DNA from: Paenibacillus sp. JDR-2
GTDB lineage: Bacteria > Bacillota > Bacilli > Paenibacillales > Paenibacillaceae
NCBI RefSeq assembly: GCF_000023585.1
Contig: NC_012914.1
Span: 210,001 to 274,000 of the forward strand
Direction: 5' to 3'
Length of the DNA: 64,000 nucleotides
The notes under the pieces are model-generated. The model did not search any database. It was given only the letters and a program-made list of their open reading frames with translations, and was not told the DNA's origin. The position numbers were made by a program, and so were the translations under genes. How positions within the stretch are numbered: the stretch's first letter is position 1; each line of letters starts with the position of its first letter. Of the stretch, positions 1 through 8,859 are shown piece after piece.

Positions 1-451
<451 letters not shown>

Positions 452-555
452 TACAAACTTTATGAAGTATTAACTTCGTAAACATAAACCAGCTAATGTT
501 TTGTGTGAATCATATTCAGTTACTTACGGTGTTTTATGTTTATAGCATAAATAAA

Positions 556-580
556 CACCCACCATGAAGTGGGTTTTTTA
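556..580 (+). terminator. Rho-independent terminator-like hairpin after 23S rRNA
   Basis: The stem CCCAC/GTGGG encloses a six-base loop and is followed by a run of six T. It separates the 23S gene from the tRNA cluster. The stem is short, so partial read-through into the tRNAs is possible. Confidence 0.6.
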
Positions 581-606
581 TTGGGCTTTGCCTTTTTTCT
601 TAATGT

Positions 607-682
607 TCCCTGATAGCTCAGTTGGTAGAGCACTCGACTGTTAATCGAGTTGTCACAGGTTCGAGTCCTGTTCGGGGAGCCA
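607..682 (+). tRNA. tRNA-Asn (GTT)
   Basis: Acceptor TCCCTGA pairs with TCGGGGA. The anticodon loop is CTGTTAA, and CCA is encoded. It is the first tRNA after the rRNA operon. Confidence 0.97.
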
Positions 683-685
683 TAT

Positions 686-776
686 AGAGAGGTGTCCGAG
701 TGGTCGAAGGAGCACGATTGGAAATCGTGTAGGCTCTAACCGGGTCTCGAGGGTTCGAATCCCTTCCTCTCTGCCA
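686..776 (+). tRNA. tRNA-Ser (GGA)
   Basis: This is a class II tRNA of 91 bases with a long variable arm. The acceptor is AGAGAGG/CCTCTCT and the loop is TTGGAAA. CCA is encoded. Confidence 0.97.
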
Positions 777-796
777 TAAAACTTTTATTTTGATAC

Positions 797-871
797 GGCC
801 CGTTGGTCAAGGGGTTAAGACACCTCCCTTTCACGGAGGTAACAGGGGTTCGAATCCCCTACGGGTCACCA
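797..871 (+). tRNA. tRNA-Glu (TTC)
   Basis: The acceptor is GGCCCGT/ACGGGTC with one G-T pair. The anticodon stem is CCTCC/GGAGG with loop CTTTCAC. CCA is encoded. Confidence 0.97.
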
Positions 872-948
872 ATTTTACCCCAAAAAGTGAAGCAGCGCTT
901 CGTAGGTTATTCCGATTATTTTTCGGGGACCCCGGGGTTATACAGTAT

Positions 949-1024
949 GGAGGCTTAGCTCAGCTGGGAGAGCATCTGCCTTACAAGCAGAGGGTCGGGG
1001 GTTCGATCCCCTCAGCCTCCACCA
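949..1024 (+). tRNA. tRNA-Val (TAC)
   Basis: The acceptor is GGAGGCT/AGCCTCC and the anticodon loop CTTACAA sits in a TCTGC/GCAGA stem. CCA is encoded. Confidence 0.97.
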
Positions 1025-1041
1025 TATATGTTTTACAATGA

Positions 1042-1118
1042 CGCGGGGTGGAGCAGCTCGGTAGCTCGTCGGGCTCATAACCCGAAGGCCGCAGGTTCAA
1101 ATCCTGCCCCCGCAACCA
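1042..1118 (+). tRNA. Initiator tRNA-fMet (CAT)
   Basis: The first acceptor position (C1-A72) is unpaired and the anticodon stem carries three consecutive G-C pairs (GGG/CCC) flanking CTCATAA. Both are hallmarks of the initiator tRNA rather than elongator Met. CCA is encoded. Confidence 0.95.
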
Positions 1119-1154
1119 AAACTTTATCTTCGGTTTGTACCGAGAATTCGATGT

Positions 1155-1231
1155 GGAGCTGTGGTGTAGAGGCCTAACATGCCTGCCTGTCACGCAGGAG
1201 ACCGCGGGTTCGAATCCCGTCAGCTCCGCCA
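1155..1231 (+). tRNA. tRNA-Asp (GTC)
   Basis: The acceptor is GGAGCTG/CAGCTCC and the anticodon stem CCTGC/GCAGG holds the loop CTGTCAC. CCA is encoded. Confidence 0.97.
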
Positions 1232-1246
1232 TTTAATCAAACATCA

Positions 1247-1322
<76 letters not shown>

Positions 1323-1348
1323 TGTTAGATGGTTGGAAAAGTTAATAT

Positions 1349-1424
<76 letters not shown>

Positions 1425-1431
1425 TTTTTAC

Positions 1432-1515
1432 GGAGGGTTAGCGAAGTGGCCAAACGCGGGAGACTGTAAATCTCTTCCTAACGGTTCGGTGGTTCGAATC
1501 CATCACCCTCCACCA
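1432..1515 (+). tRNA. tRNA-Tyr (GTA)
   Basis: This class II tRNA of 84 bases has acceptor GGAGGGT/ACCCTCC and anticodon GTA. CCA is encoded. Confidence 0.96.
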
Positions 1516-1527
1516 TTTTTTCTTTGA

Positions 1528-1600
1528 GAGCCATTAGCTCAGTTGGTAGAGCACCTGACTTTTAATCAGGGTGTCGAAGGTTCGAGTCCTTCATGGCTCA
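1528..1600 (+). tRNA. tRNA-Lys (TTT), no encoded CCA
   Basis: The acceptor is GAGCCAT/ATGGCTC and the anticodon loop is CTTTTAA. The discriminator A is followed by CTT instead of CCA. It is the only tRNA in the window that needs CCA to be added after transcription. Confidence 0.95.
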
Positions 1601-1616
1601 CTTTACCTTGCTTTTC

Positions 1617-1701
1617 GCGGTTGTGGTGGAACGGCAGACACGCTATCTTGAGGGGGTAGTGCCCACCGGGCGTATGGGTTCAAGTCCCATCAACCGCACC
1701 A
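1617..1701 (+). tRNA. tRNA-Leu (GAG)
   Basis: This class II tRNA has acceptor GCGGTTG/CAACCGC and an anticodon stem CTATC/GGTAG with loop TTGAGGG. It reads CTC/CTT codons. CCA is encoded. It is the last tRNA of the cluster. Confidence 0.95.
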
Positions 1702-1718
1702 TACGATTTGAAATTACG

Positions 1719-1750
1719 GAGCCTTGCTAAGCAAGGCTCTTTTTGTTTTT
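1719..1750 (+). terminator. Terminator of the rRNA-tRNA operon
   Basis: The hairpin GAGCCTTGC-TAA-GCAAGGCTC is followed by TTTTTGTTTTT. It closes the tRNA cluster. The following ~220 bases up to the small gene at 1971 hold only the regulatory sites listed next. Confidence 0.88.
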
Positions 1751-1807
1751 CTCGAAATGGATGTTGAGCTGCTTCGGATAGGATGCAAATAATTTTTCCT
1801 CGCAAAT

Positions 1808-1821
1808 TGTAAGCGCTTAAT
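1808..1821. promoter_or_regulatory. cre-like site upstream of locus 1
   Basis: TGTAAGCGCTTAAT matches the catabolite-responsive element consensus (TGWAANCGNTNWCA) except at its last two positions, and it holds the perfect core TAAGCGCTTA. The same core precedes the GH10 xylanase gene, and a near-identical one lies upstream of the locus 2 binding protein. CcpA control is inferred. Confidence 0.6.
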
Positions 1822-1830
1822 CGATGAGAA

Positions 1831-1872
1831 GTTCAATTTTTGAACAGTTATATCAGTCAAAAAATTGAACAT
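1831..1872. promoter_or_regulatory. Inverted repeat, candidate regulator site
   Basis: GTTCAATTTTTGA and TCAAAAAATTGAAC form inverted arms around a 13-base centre. The right arm plus two bases recurs upstream of the binding-protein gene (5482) and, less exactly, upstream of the glycosidase gene (8766). The site could be bound by the AraC-type response regulator of this locus, or form an RNA hairpin. Confidence 0.45.
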
Positions 1873-1970
1873 GGAATTAACGATAAATTGAATTGCAGGT
1901 ATTCGGCCCAGACGGTATAATGCATCATCACCATATGGCATCGATTTCATTATAAAAAGCGAGGGGTAGC

Positions 1971-2099
1971 ATGATCGGTTGGACTAGCTCTACACAAGTT
2001 GGCCAAGTATTACGGATGGAAGAGAGGATTCGGATATTTGGAGTAATAGATGTTTCCGTCTTTCCGGTGGTTAAGAGTCAGAAAGGTCCGCAGCCATGA
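1971..2099 (+). CDS. Small ORF (42 aa) coupled to the sensor kinase
   Basis: An ATG lies behind the ribosome site GAGGGG and opens a 42-codon frame beginning MIGWTSSTQV and ending KGPQP. Its TGA overlaps the ATG of the downstream sensor kinase in an ATGA arrangement, typical of translational coupling. I recognise no family, signal peptide or membrane segment; the middle is charged (MEERIRIFG). It may be a true small protein or a leader whose translation sets expression of the kinase. A chance frame of this length is also possible, so confidence is low. Confidence 0.35.
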   Translation: MIGWTSSTQVGQVLRMEERIRIFGVIDVSVFPVVKSQKGPQP

Positions 2100-3898
2100 A
2101 GTTAATGAAGTGGCTATTCGTCAACCGGAGTATCCGGACAAAGATTGTATGGAGCAGCGTGATCACGTCACTCGTTCCGATGCTTGTGCTGTCTTATCTC
2201 TTTTACGAATCAAGCACGAAATCGCTGGAACGCACGATGTACCGCAGTACCAGCCAGAATGCGCAGTATGTGGCCGGCTACTTGAATCAATATTTCCGCG
2301 ACCTGTCATCTTCAGCCCTGCAGGTGTACGGCTTCCCCCGTGTCATGAATTTGATGGAGCACGGCCGTAACGTGAATGACGAGGATTTCTTTGCTCTTGG
2401 CGAGTCGCTGAAGAGCTACTATGCGCTTGTCTCCAATAAGAACAAGGATAACGTCATTAAAATCATGATTTTTGGCAAGGACAATAAGCTAAAGGAATTT
2501 TGGTCGAGAGCTGCCAGTTATGATGCTATCCCTCTTAACGAGAGCATCCCCCATTACGAGGACATGCTCGATTTGCCGTTTCAGAACTCACTCTCCTTTT
2601 CCTACAGGGATTCTTCGTTTAAGCAGGACTTTTTCGTATTTGCCATTACGATATACGATCCGTTCTACCATAGTAAAATCGGCACGCTTGTCTTTTACAT
2701 TCAGATGAAGGAGCTTACTAAAGTCATTGAGGCAAATAATCAATCTCCGAATGTAATCGTGCTGCGTAACTCCAGGGGCGAGACCTTCTACCATACGAGC
2801 GACAAATACGATGGTATCGTGCCTACATTTGATGCACCGGATATACGGATGAAAAATAAACCGAAGGAGCTTCGATTCGAACAGCGCCAGGATCTGCTTG
2901 TCAGCACTTCCTATCTGGATAACGGCAACTCGACGCTGACCATTATCTATCCGAACGAAGAGCTGGCTCGCCATCGCAACAATACACTCTTAATCGCCAT
3001 TGGGGCAGTGGTGTTTGCCGTAGTGTGTATCTCGCTGCTGTCGCTTTTTGCCCAGCAATATTTGACCCGACCTATTAAACGACTTGGCCAGGCGATGAAA
3101 AAGGTGCGCAACGGCAACTTCCACGTCACGCTGTCACAGCCGTATCGTTATCGGGATGATATATCCGAGCTGACCCGAAGCTTCAACTTCATGACAGAAA
3201 AAATACGGGAGCTGATCGAGCAGCGTTACCAGATGCAGCTTCGGAACAAAGAAGCTCAGCTGCTTGCTCTGCAAATGCAGATTAACCCGCACTTTTTGTA
3301 CAATACGCTGCAAACGATAGGCGGTAAGGCCGTACTGATCGGGGATTATGAGATTCCGGAGATGTGCCGTTCTCTTGGCGACTTGTTCCGCTACAGCTTC
3401 TATGAGGGAAATACGGAGTCCACGGTTCGGCAGGAGCTGGCGCATGTCGGCAACTATTTGTATATCCAGCAGTTTCGGTTCGAGGAGTCGCTGCGCATGG
3501 AATTTGACGTGCCGGAATCGTTAATGGAGGCCTCCACGATTCGTTTCGTTATGCAGCCGATTATAGAGAATGCCGTCATACACGCACTTGGCGGTCCGGA
3601 TGACGGGCAGCTGCTCATTCGAGTCAAGGCTGAAACGGATGAAGGAACAATTGTATTATCCGTCAGCGACAACGGTCCGGGTATAGCCCCAGACAAGCTG
3701 GCGGTGCTGCGCAACGACATGGAGAAGAAGTCGATGGAAGTATTCTCGGGGGTCTCGATTGGGTTAAAAAACGTTCACGAACGCATACGGCTTGCATACG
3801 GCGATTCGTATGGCCTCGAATTGGACAGCAAGCTGGGCGAAGGGACGGTTATTCGTATCCGAATTCCATGCAGAAAGCGGGGAGAATCTCATGTTTAA
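2096..3898 (+). CDS. YesM-type sensor histidine kinase (locus 1)
   Basis: This 600-residue membrane sensor probably phosphorylates the AraC-type regulator encoded just downstream. One membrane segment lies near residues 16-37 (VITSLVPMLVLSYLF). An extracellular sensing region follows, then a second membrane segment near 300-322 and a HAMP segment. The His_kinase domain carries the motif QINPHFLYNTLQ, with phospho-acceptor His399. A C-terminal HATPase domain has the N box (IIENAVIHAL) and G1 box (SDNGPGI). The family senses sugars or their binding proteins and controls neighbouring CUT1 importers. The last eight bases overlap the regulator gene. The start is the only ATG that keeps the first membrane helix; its ribosome site GAAAGG is nine bases upstream. 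The ligand is unknown, but the downstream glycosidase suggests galactosides. Confidence 0.9.
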   Translation: MKLMKWLFVNRSIRTKIVWSSVITSLVPMLVLSYLFYESSTKSLERTMYRSTSQNAQYVAGYLNQYFRDLSSSALQVYGFPRVMNLMEHGRNVNDEDFFALGESLKSYYALVSNKNKDNVIKIMIFGKDNKLKEFWSRAASYDAIPLNESIPHYEDMLDLPFQNSLSFSYRDSSFKQDFFVFAITIYDPFYHSKIGTLVFYIQMKELTKVIEANNQSPNVIVLRNSRGETFYHTSDKYDGIVPTFDAPDIRMKNKPKELRFEQRQDLLVSTSYLDNGNSTLTIIYPNEELARHRNNTLLIAIGAVVFAVVCISLLSLFAQQYLTRPIKRLGQAMKKVRNGNFHVTLSQPYRYRDDISELTRSFNFMTEKIRELIEQRYQMQLRNKEAQLLALQMQINPHFLYNTLQTIGGKAVLIGDYEIPEMCRSLGDLFRYSFYEGNTESTVRQELAHVGNYLYIQQFRFEESLRMEFDVPESLMEASTIRFVMQPIIENAVIHALGGPDDGQLLIRVKAETDEGTIVLSVSDNGPGIAPDKLAVLRNDMEKKSMEVFSGVSIGLKNVHERIRLAYGDSYGLELDSKLGEGTVIRIRIPCRKRGESHV

Positions 3899-5492
3899 GG
3901 TAATGGTCGTTGATGACGAGCCGTGGGGGCGCAAATCGGTTGGCAAAATGATAGATGAGCTGCAGCTGGATGTCGAGGTTGTCGCGGAAGCCCGAAACGG
4001 AGCGGAAGCGCTTGAGCTCATCCCGGTTAGCAAGCCCCATATCATCGTAACGGATATGAATATGCCGGTCATGAACGGCCAGCAGTTCCTCGAGCAATTG
4101 TATCACCGTTACAACCATATTAAGGTTGTCGTGATCAGCGGTCATTCGCAATTCGAATATATGAAGGCGGCTGTCGCCTACCAGGCATGCGAATACGTGC
4201 TTAAGCCGGTGTCGCATGCAGATCTGAAGGATGCGATGGTCAAGGCTATACAGGCCAGCCGCAGCCATATGAGCGTCGAGCAGCGCCAGCAATTCGCAAA
4301 CGAAATGCGCAAGCTGCGTACCGAGACGTTTCTGCAAAACGTGACGGGACGGCGAATAGTGGGCAACGCCGATATCGTCTCCCAAGCAGCGGAGCTTCTC
4401 ACGAGTCCGGCTACAGGCCGCTACCGGCTTGCCGTCTGCATGCTTCGACGATTTCGCGAGCTCGCGGAAACCAAGTTCAACGGCAATGCGGATCTGCTTA
4501 TGTTTAGTATCGAAAATATGATGAACGAATTGACGAGCGGCGCGCCGCTATACGTATTCAAATCGGACGACCGTCAGCGTCTTTGCCTGCTGCTGTCAGA
4601 GCCGTCTATGGACGGCGGGACCGTGCGGGAAATGCTGCTGCCCTTCCATGAGACAACGAGCCGTATGCTGCAGCTCTATGCCGTTGTTGGATTAAGCGAT
4701 CCGCGCGAACGACTGGACCAATTGCCGGAGGCTTTTGAGGAAGCGAGCGAACGTCTGTACGGCAGCACGCTGCGAGGAACCGAGTTCTCCGTAATGTCTG
4801 CCGGTACGCCTCATGAGCGTGGCGAGATGCTCGGCGGATTCGACGCGAAGCTGCTGCAGCAAGCGATCGTCGGCGGACAAACGGCTTCGGTTCGCAGAAT
4901 GCTTGGCGAGTTTGCGCGCAAAGCGGAGATGTCGGAATCGCTGACCATTCGGAGCGCGCAGAAGGAGCTGCGCAAGCTTGGCGCTGCCGCCGGAAGCGAG
5001 TGGCCGGCTATTACGACGGCTAGTCCGCTGCTGGCTGATCAACGCGCGATCGATAGCGTAATGACGCTCTCCGCGCTTCACGCCTACGTGGCGGAGCTGT
5101 CGGCGGCGATAGAAGCGCATATACGCGCAAGGGCTTCTTCGAGTGATGCGTCTAATCCCATGAGCGAGATTGTGGCGTATTTGGACGGGCATTATTTTGA
5201 AGATGTTGGCCTGATCGACATGGCAACCCGCTATCACATGGACCCGAGCTACTTGAGCCGGCAATTCAAAGCCGCAACCGGGGTAAATTTCATTGAATAC
5301 GTAACGCGAAAGCGAATGGAGAAGGCGTGCGAGCTGCTCCGCGAATCCGACCGCAAAGTAAGCGATATCGCCGAGCTGGTCGGTTACGAGAATCAGAGGT
5401 ATTTTAGCCAGGTATTCAAGAAATTTACCGGACAGACTCCATCGGAATTCCGGGAGTTGCCGTTGTCCGTATCCCAGCCTGCAAAAAATTGA
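3891..5492 (+). CDS. YesN-type response regulator, AraC output (locus 1)
   Basis: This 533-residue cytoplasmic transcription factor pairs with the upstream kinase. Residues 1-125 form a receiver domain starting MFKVMVVDDEPW, with phospho-acceptor Asp55 in IIVTDMNMPVMNG and the conserved Lys in YVLKPV. A long middle region (about 130-420) has no motif I can name. The last ~100 residues are a double helix-turn-helix AraC domain (YLSRQFKAATG, then ISDIAELVGYENQRYFSQVFKK-like segments). The chosen ATG follows GGGGAG and overlaps the kinase gene. A longer in-frame start exists upstream but would add 33 residues unlike any receiver domain. It likely activates the importer and glycosidase genes, which share a candidate site with its own operon. 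Confidence 0.9.
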   Translation: MFKVMVVDDEPWGRKSVGKMIDELQLDVEVVAEARNGAEALELIPVSKPHIIVTDMNMPVMNGQQFLEQLYHRYNHIKVVVISGHSQFEYMKAAVAYQACEYVLKPVSHADLKDAMVKAIQASRSHMSVEQRQQFANEMRKLRTETFLQNVTGRRIVGNADIVSQAAELLTSPATGRYRLAVCMLRRFRELAETKFNGNADLLMFSIENMMNELTSGAPLYVFKSDDRQRLCLLLSEPSMDGGTVREMLLPFHETTSRMLQLYAVVGLSDPRERLDQLPEAFEEASERLYGSTLRGTEFSVMSAGTPHERGEMLGGFDAKLLQQAIVGGQTASVRRMLGEFARKAEMSESLTIRSAQKELRKLGAAAGSEWPAITTASPLLADQRAIDSVMTLSALHAYVAELSAAIEAHIRARASSSDASNPMSEIVAYLDGHYFEDVGLIDMATRYHMDPSYLSRQFKAATGVNFIEYVTRKRMEKACELLRESDRKVSDIAELVGYENQRYFSQVFKKFTGQTPSEFRELPLSVSQPAKN

Positions 5493-5496
5493 ACAT
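5482..5496. promoter_or_regulatory. Copy of the CAAAAAATTGAACAT motif
   Basis: This 15-base stretch is identical to bases 1858-1872 in front of the sensor operon. It lies across the stop codon of the regulator gene, 103 bases before the binding-protein gene. It is a candidate binding site for the locus 1 regulator. Confidence 0.4.
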
Positions 5497-5598
5497 CGCA
5501 TCTCCAATTTATTTTATTCCTGCAGACGCGAACAATCAGTAAACTGAGCATCAGGACGAACGAGAACGCTCGATCCGAGAACATCAGACAAAGGGGAT

Positions 5599-6948
5599 AT
5601 GAATATGAACAAGAAACTCGGCCTTGGTCTCAGCGTTGCCATGATGACCGCGCTGCTGAGCGCTTGTGGCGGAAATAACGGCAATAATGCCGCAAGCCCG
5701 GCCAATACGGCTTCGGCGCCCGCCAACTCGGCAACGGAATCGGCGAGCGCGCCGGCAACGGAAGATACCGAACCGGTTACGATCTCGTTCATGCATTTCA
5801 AGAGTGACGCGACGGACGGCATTAACAAAATCGTCGAGCAGTTCGAAGCGGAAAATCCGAATATCAAAGTGGACGTACAGCCGGTCAAGTTCGACGACTA
5901 CGCTACGCTGCTGAAGACAAAGCTCGCCAGCGGCGATATCGTCGACGTATTTACCTTAAACGCGGGCAGCACGACCAAGCTGTACAAGGACGGCGGTTAC
6001 CTGGAAGACTTGACCGACCAGGAATTTATGAAAACCTTCGATCCGGGCGTGCTCGCCGAGCAAGCGACGGACGGCCGTAACTACATCATGCCGCTGAACG
6101 CGGGACCAATCGCCGTTTTTTATAACAAGAAAATTTTCGCCGATCTCGGTATCGAGATTCCAACGACCTACGATGCGCTTATCGCGGCGGCGCAAAAAAT
6201 CAAAGACTCGGGCAAAACGCCGTTTGCGCTTGGCTGGAAAGACGGCTGGCCGCTTGGCATGTGGCTGAGCCGCGACTTCCCGAGCAACACGGTGCTCGTT
6301 GACAAGCAGACCGACTTCTTCGACAAGCTGGAGAAGGGTGAAGCGAAATTCGCTGATAACCCGGCAACGAAGACGACGATTCAACATGCACTCGACATGT
6401 TCAAATACGGCAACAAAGACCAGCTGGGCGTTGATTACAACGGTGCTGTCGACATGTTCGCCCGTGAAGAAGCCGCCATGATGTACATGGGCACTTGGCC
6501 GCTGCCGGACATCGAGAAGAAAAATCCGGAGCTGTTCGCAACCGGCATGGGTTACTTCCCGTATCCGTTCAGCAATGATCCGGCTCTTAACAAGCTGGAG
6601 TTCAACCCGGATGCATCAGTAGCGGTGAACAGCAAGTCCGAGCATAAGGAAGCCGCCATGAAATTCCTTGCTTACTTGGCTAGCGTCCCTGCGGCAAATA
6701 CATGGGTAGAGAACGTGAAGACGTTGACTTACGTAAAAGGAGCTTCGGCAGATATCGCTCCCGCCGTCTCGGAGTTGAAGCCTTACTTCGATAACGGTCA
6801 GTTGTACAACTCGCAAGTGTATATTACAACAACGATTGACTGGACGACGCAGTTCTCCCAATATGTGCAAAAAGTATTTTTCAACAAGGCAACGGCAGAC
6901 GACATCATTAAGGATCTCGACGATTGGGTTGCCAAAAACCATAAATAA
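5599..6948 (+). CDS. ABC sugar-binding lipoprotein (locus 1)
   Basis: This 449-residue extracellular solute-binding protein of family 1 (CUT1 type) would capture an oligosaccharide and deliver it to the two permeases encoded next. It has a lipoprotein signal peptide with lipobox LLSAC and lipidated Cys23. A Gly/Asn/Ala/Ser/Thr-rich linker follows to about residue 60, as is usual for Gram-positive lipoproteins. The mature part begins with the family pattern VTISFMHFKS...IVEQFEAENPNIKV. The ribosome site AAGGGG precedes the first ATG; a second ATG two codons in is possible. A strong hairpin separates it from the permeases and may favour excess binding protein. The substrate is inferred only from the GH27-like enzyme encoded downstream. 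Confidence 0.92.
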   Translation: MNMNKKLGLGLSVAMMTALLSACGGNNGNNAASPANTASAPANSATESASAPATEDTEPVTISFMHFKSDATDGINKIVEQFEAENPNIKVDVQPVKFDDYATLLKTKLASGDIVDVFTLNAGSTTKLYKDGGYLEDLTDQEFMKTFDPGVLAEQATDGRNYIMPLNAGPIAVFYNKKIFADLGIEIPTTYDALIAAAQKIKDSGKTPFALGWKDGWPLGMWLSRDFPSNTVLVDKQTDFFDKLEKGEAKFADNPATKTTIQHALDMFKYGNKDQLGVDYNGAVDMFAREEAAMMYMGTWPLPDIEKKNPELFATGMGYFPYPFSNDPALNKLEFNPDASVAVNSKSEHKEAAMKFLAYLASVPAANTWVENVKTLTYVKGASADIAPAVSELKPYFDNGQLYNSQVYITTTIDWTTQFSQYVQKVFFNKATADDIIKDLDDWVAKNHK

Positions 6949-6966
6949 TAGAGGACTGGCGACGCG

Positions 6967-6993
6967 AACGGCATAGGTACAGCCTATGCCGTT
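6967..6993 (+). promoter_or_regulatory. Intercistronic hairpin between lipoprotein and permease genes
   Basis: AACGGCATAGG pairs perfectly with CCTATGCCGTT around a five-base loop. No T run follows directly, so it is better read as an mRNA-stabilising or attenuating stem than as a full terminator. An equivalent structure sits at the same place in locus 2. Confidence 0.6.
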
Positions 6994-7017
6994 CCTTTCG
7001 GAAAGGAGAGAAAGCTG

Positions 7018-7896
7018 ATGGAAGTCTTGAAAAAAACGATTCGACGCGAGATGTGGTACATTCTGTTCCTTGTTCCGGGCGTGCTGTTGTTCACGTTCGC
7101 CGTTATCTTACCTTTCGTAACGGGGATACGTTATTCGTTCACGAACTGGGACGGCATTTCCCGCAAGTTGACTTATATTGGCTGGGACAATTACGTGAAT
7201 GCGCTCCAGGACGCCGATCTGTGGACGGTTCTTGGCAACACGTTCAAATATGCGATCATTCTTACGCTGCTCGTCAATCTTGTTGCTCTTCTGTTTGCGC
7301 TGCTGCTCGACAGCTACTTGCCGCTGCGGAATTTGTTCCGCACGATTTTCTTTTTGCCAAGCGTTATTTCGGTTATACTCGCCGGCTTCATCTGGAGCTA
7401 TAACTACAGCCAAGGGTTTCCGAGGCTGCTCGCCCATCTCGGGATGGACGTAACCAGTCCGTTGGGCAATCCCGATCGCGCGCTGTACGGTCTCATCATC
7501 ATCGCCGTCTGGCAGGGTATTGGCGCGCCGATGATCATCTATATTGCTGGCCTACAGGGTATTCCGGCCGAGTTGTCGGAAAGCGCGCGCATCGACGGAG
7601 CAGGGCCGCTCCGGGTATTCCGCAACGTTACGCTGCCGCTGCTTGCGCCGTCGGTGACGATTAACATGCTGCTCGTCCTGACCGGTTCGCTGAAAGTATT
7701 CGATCTCGTGCTTGTTACGACAAACGGCGGGCCGGGCTTTGCTACCGAGGTTATCTCGACGTTTATTTATAAAAACGCGTTCTCCTCGTTTAAAGCAGGG
7801 TACGGCATGGCGCTATCAATGATCTTCTTTGTTATTCTGGTCATCGTAACGGTCGTGCAAGTGACGATATTCAGAAAGCGGGAGGTGGAGATGTAA
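7018..7896 (+). CDS. CUT1 ABC permease, MalF-like (locus 1)
   Basis: This 292-residue inner-membrane protein is one half of the sugar channel. About six hydrophobic segments are visible, beginning with a helix at residues 14-36. The cytoplasmic EAA loop that docks the ATPase reads ELSESARIDGAGPLRVF, matching the EAA---G consensus. AAAGGAGAG lies before the ATG. Its last base overlaps the next gene, indicating co-translation. No ATPase gene is present in the locus, so a shared MsmX-type ATPase is expected. Confidence 0.93.
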   Translation: MEVLKKTIRREMWYILFLVPGVLLFTFAVILPFVTGIRYSFTNWDGISRKLTYIGWDNYVNALQDADLWTVLGNTFKYAIILTLLVNLVALLFALLLDSYLPLRNLFRTIFFLPSVISVILAGFIWSYNYSQGFPRLLAHLGMDVTSPLGNPDRALYGLIIIAVWQGIGAPMIIYIAGLQGIPAELSESARIDGAGPLRVFRNVTLPLLAPSVTINMLLVLTGSLKVFDLVLVTTNGGPGFATEVISTFIYKNAFSSFKAGYGMALSMIFFVILVIVTVVQVTIFRKREVEM

Positions 7897-8714
7897 TGAG
7901 AAGCACGCGATTGCTTGTGTTTATTGCCGTTGCGGCGGTTGCCGCCGTGTTTCTGTTTCCGCTCTACGTCGCCGTGCTTATGGCGCTCAAATCGGCGAAG
8001 CAGACCTTTGATTCCTTTTACGCACTGCCGTCATCCCTGGATTTAGCTAACTTCTACCATGCCTGGGATACGTCAAAGTACCCGACCGCGTTTCTGAACA
8101 GCGTAATCATCACTGCCCTTTCGGTACTGCTTATCCTGGTTATTTCCGCCTTGAGCGGGTACGCGATTGCGCGCGGCAACAAGCCGCTGTACAACTTCTT
8201 TTTCCTGTTGTTTCTTTCGGGTATGATGGTGCCTTTCCAAGTAACGATGCTTCCGCTCTACCAGCTGGGCAAATCGCTTGATATGCTGAACAATTACTGG
8301 GGAATCGTCGTGATCTACGGCGGATTCGGCGTTCAGTCCGGGGTTCTGTTCTTTACCGGCTTCGTGCGGGGCATCTCCCGCGAGATAGAAGAGGCCGCCC
8401 GCATTGACGGCTGCTCTACGCCGGGTATTTTCATCCGTATCGTTATGCCGCTGCTGAAGCCCGTGACCGCAACGGTGCTTGTGCTGAACGCGCTCTATAT
8501 CTGGAACGACTTCTTGCTGCCGTTACTCTACCTGCAGAACAAAGACTTCCGGACGATACCGCTGCAGCAGTACTTCTTCTTCGGGCAGTACAGCAGCGAT
8601 TTGAACCTTGCGTTCGCGTATGCGGTAATGGGGCTTATCCCGATTATCGTCTTCTTCCTATTCATGCAGCGTTTCATTATCAAAGGAATTGCCGCCGGGG
8701 CGATCAAAGGCTGA
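7896..8714 (+). CDS. CUT1 ABC permease, MalG-like (locus 1)
   Basis: This 272-residue inner-membrane protein is the second half of the channel. It starts within TAATG, overlapping the previous stop by one base. The EAA loop reads EIEEAARIDGCSTPGIF, followed by the typical MPLLKPV. The C-terminus MQRFIIKGIAAGAIKG matches the usual MalG-type ending, so the protein is complete. Six hydrophobic segments are visible. It should form a heterodimer with the preceding permease. Confidence 0.93.
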   Translation: MRSTRLLVFIAVAAVAAVFLFPLYVAVLMALKSAKQTFDSFYALPSSLDLANFYHAWDTSKYPTAFLNSVIITALSVLLILVISALSGYAIARGNKPLYNFFFLLFLSGMMVPFQVTMLPLYQLGKSLDMLNNYWGIVVIYGGFGVQSGVLFFTGFVRGISREIEEAARIDGCSTPGIFIRIVMPLLKPVTATVLVLNALYIWNDFLLPLLYLQNKDFRTIPLQQYFFFGQYSSDLNLAFAYAVMGLIPIIVFFLFMQRFIIKGIAAGAIKG

Positions 8715-8765
8715 CGCGCAACGAAGCTGAGAATCGGCTAAGCAAAAAAGCGGACATCGATCACA

Positions 8766-8778
8766 CAAAAAATTGGAT
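8766..8778. promoter_or_regulatory. Degenerate copy of the locus 1 motif
   Basis: CAAAAAATTGGAT resembles the CAAAAAATTGAAC motif found at 1858 and 5482, with two differences. It lies 81 bases before the glycosidase gene. A shared regulator site is inferred; the AT-rich match alone is weak. Confidence 0.3.
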
Positions 8779-8859
8779 TATTTTGGTTTGGCGACTGTCG
8801 TACAATGGGTGGCGAGAGCAGGGTTGTCTGCTCATCACCACTCATTAGGAGGGAAAATA

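Noticed and set aside
790..1232. Small overlapping reading frames within the tRNA cluster
   Set aside because: They run through clearly folded tRNA genes and their translations reflect tRNA sequence.
2050..2370. A 106-codon frame overlapping the start of the locus 1 kinase
   Set aside because: It overlaps the kinase out of frame, lacks a ribosome site and ends inside the gene.
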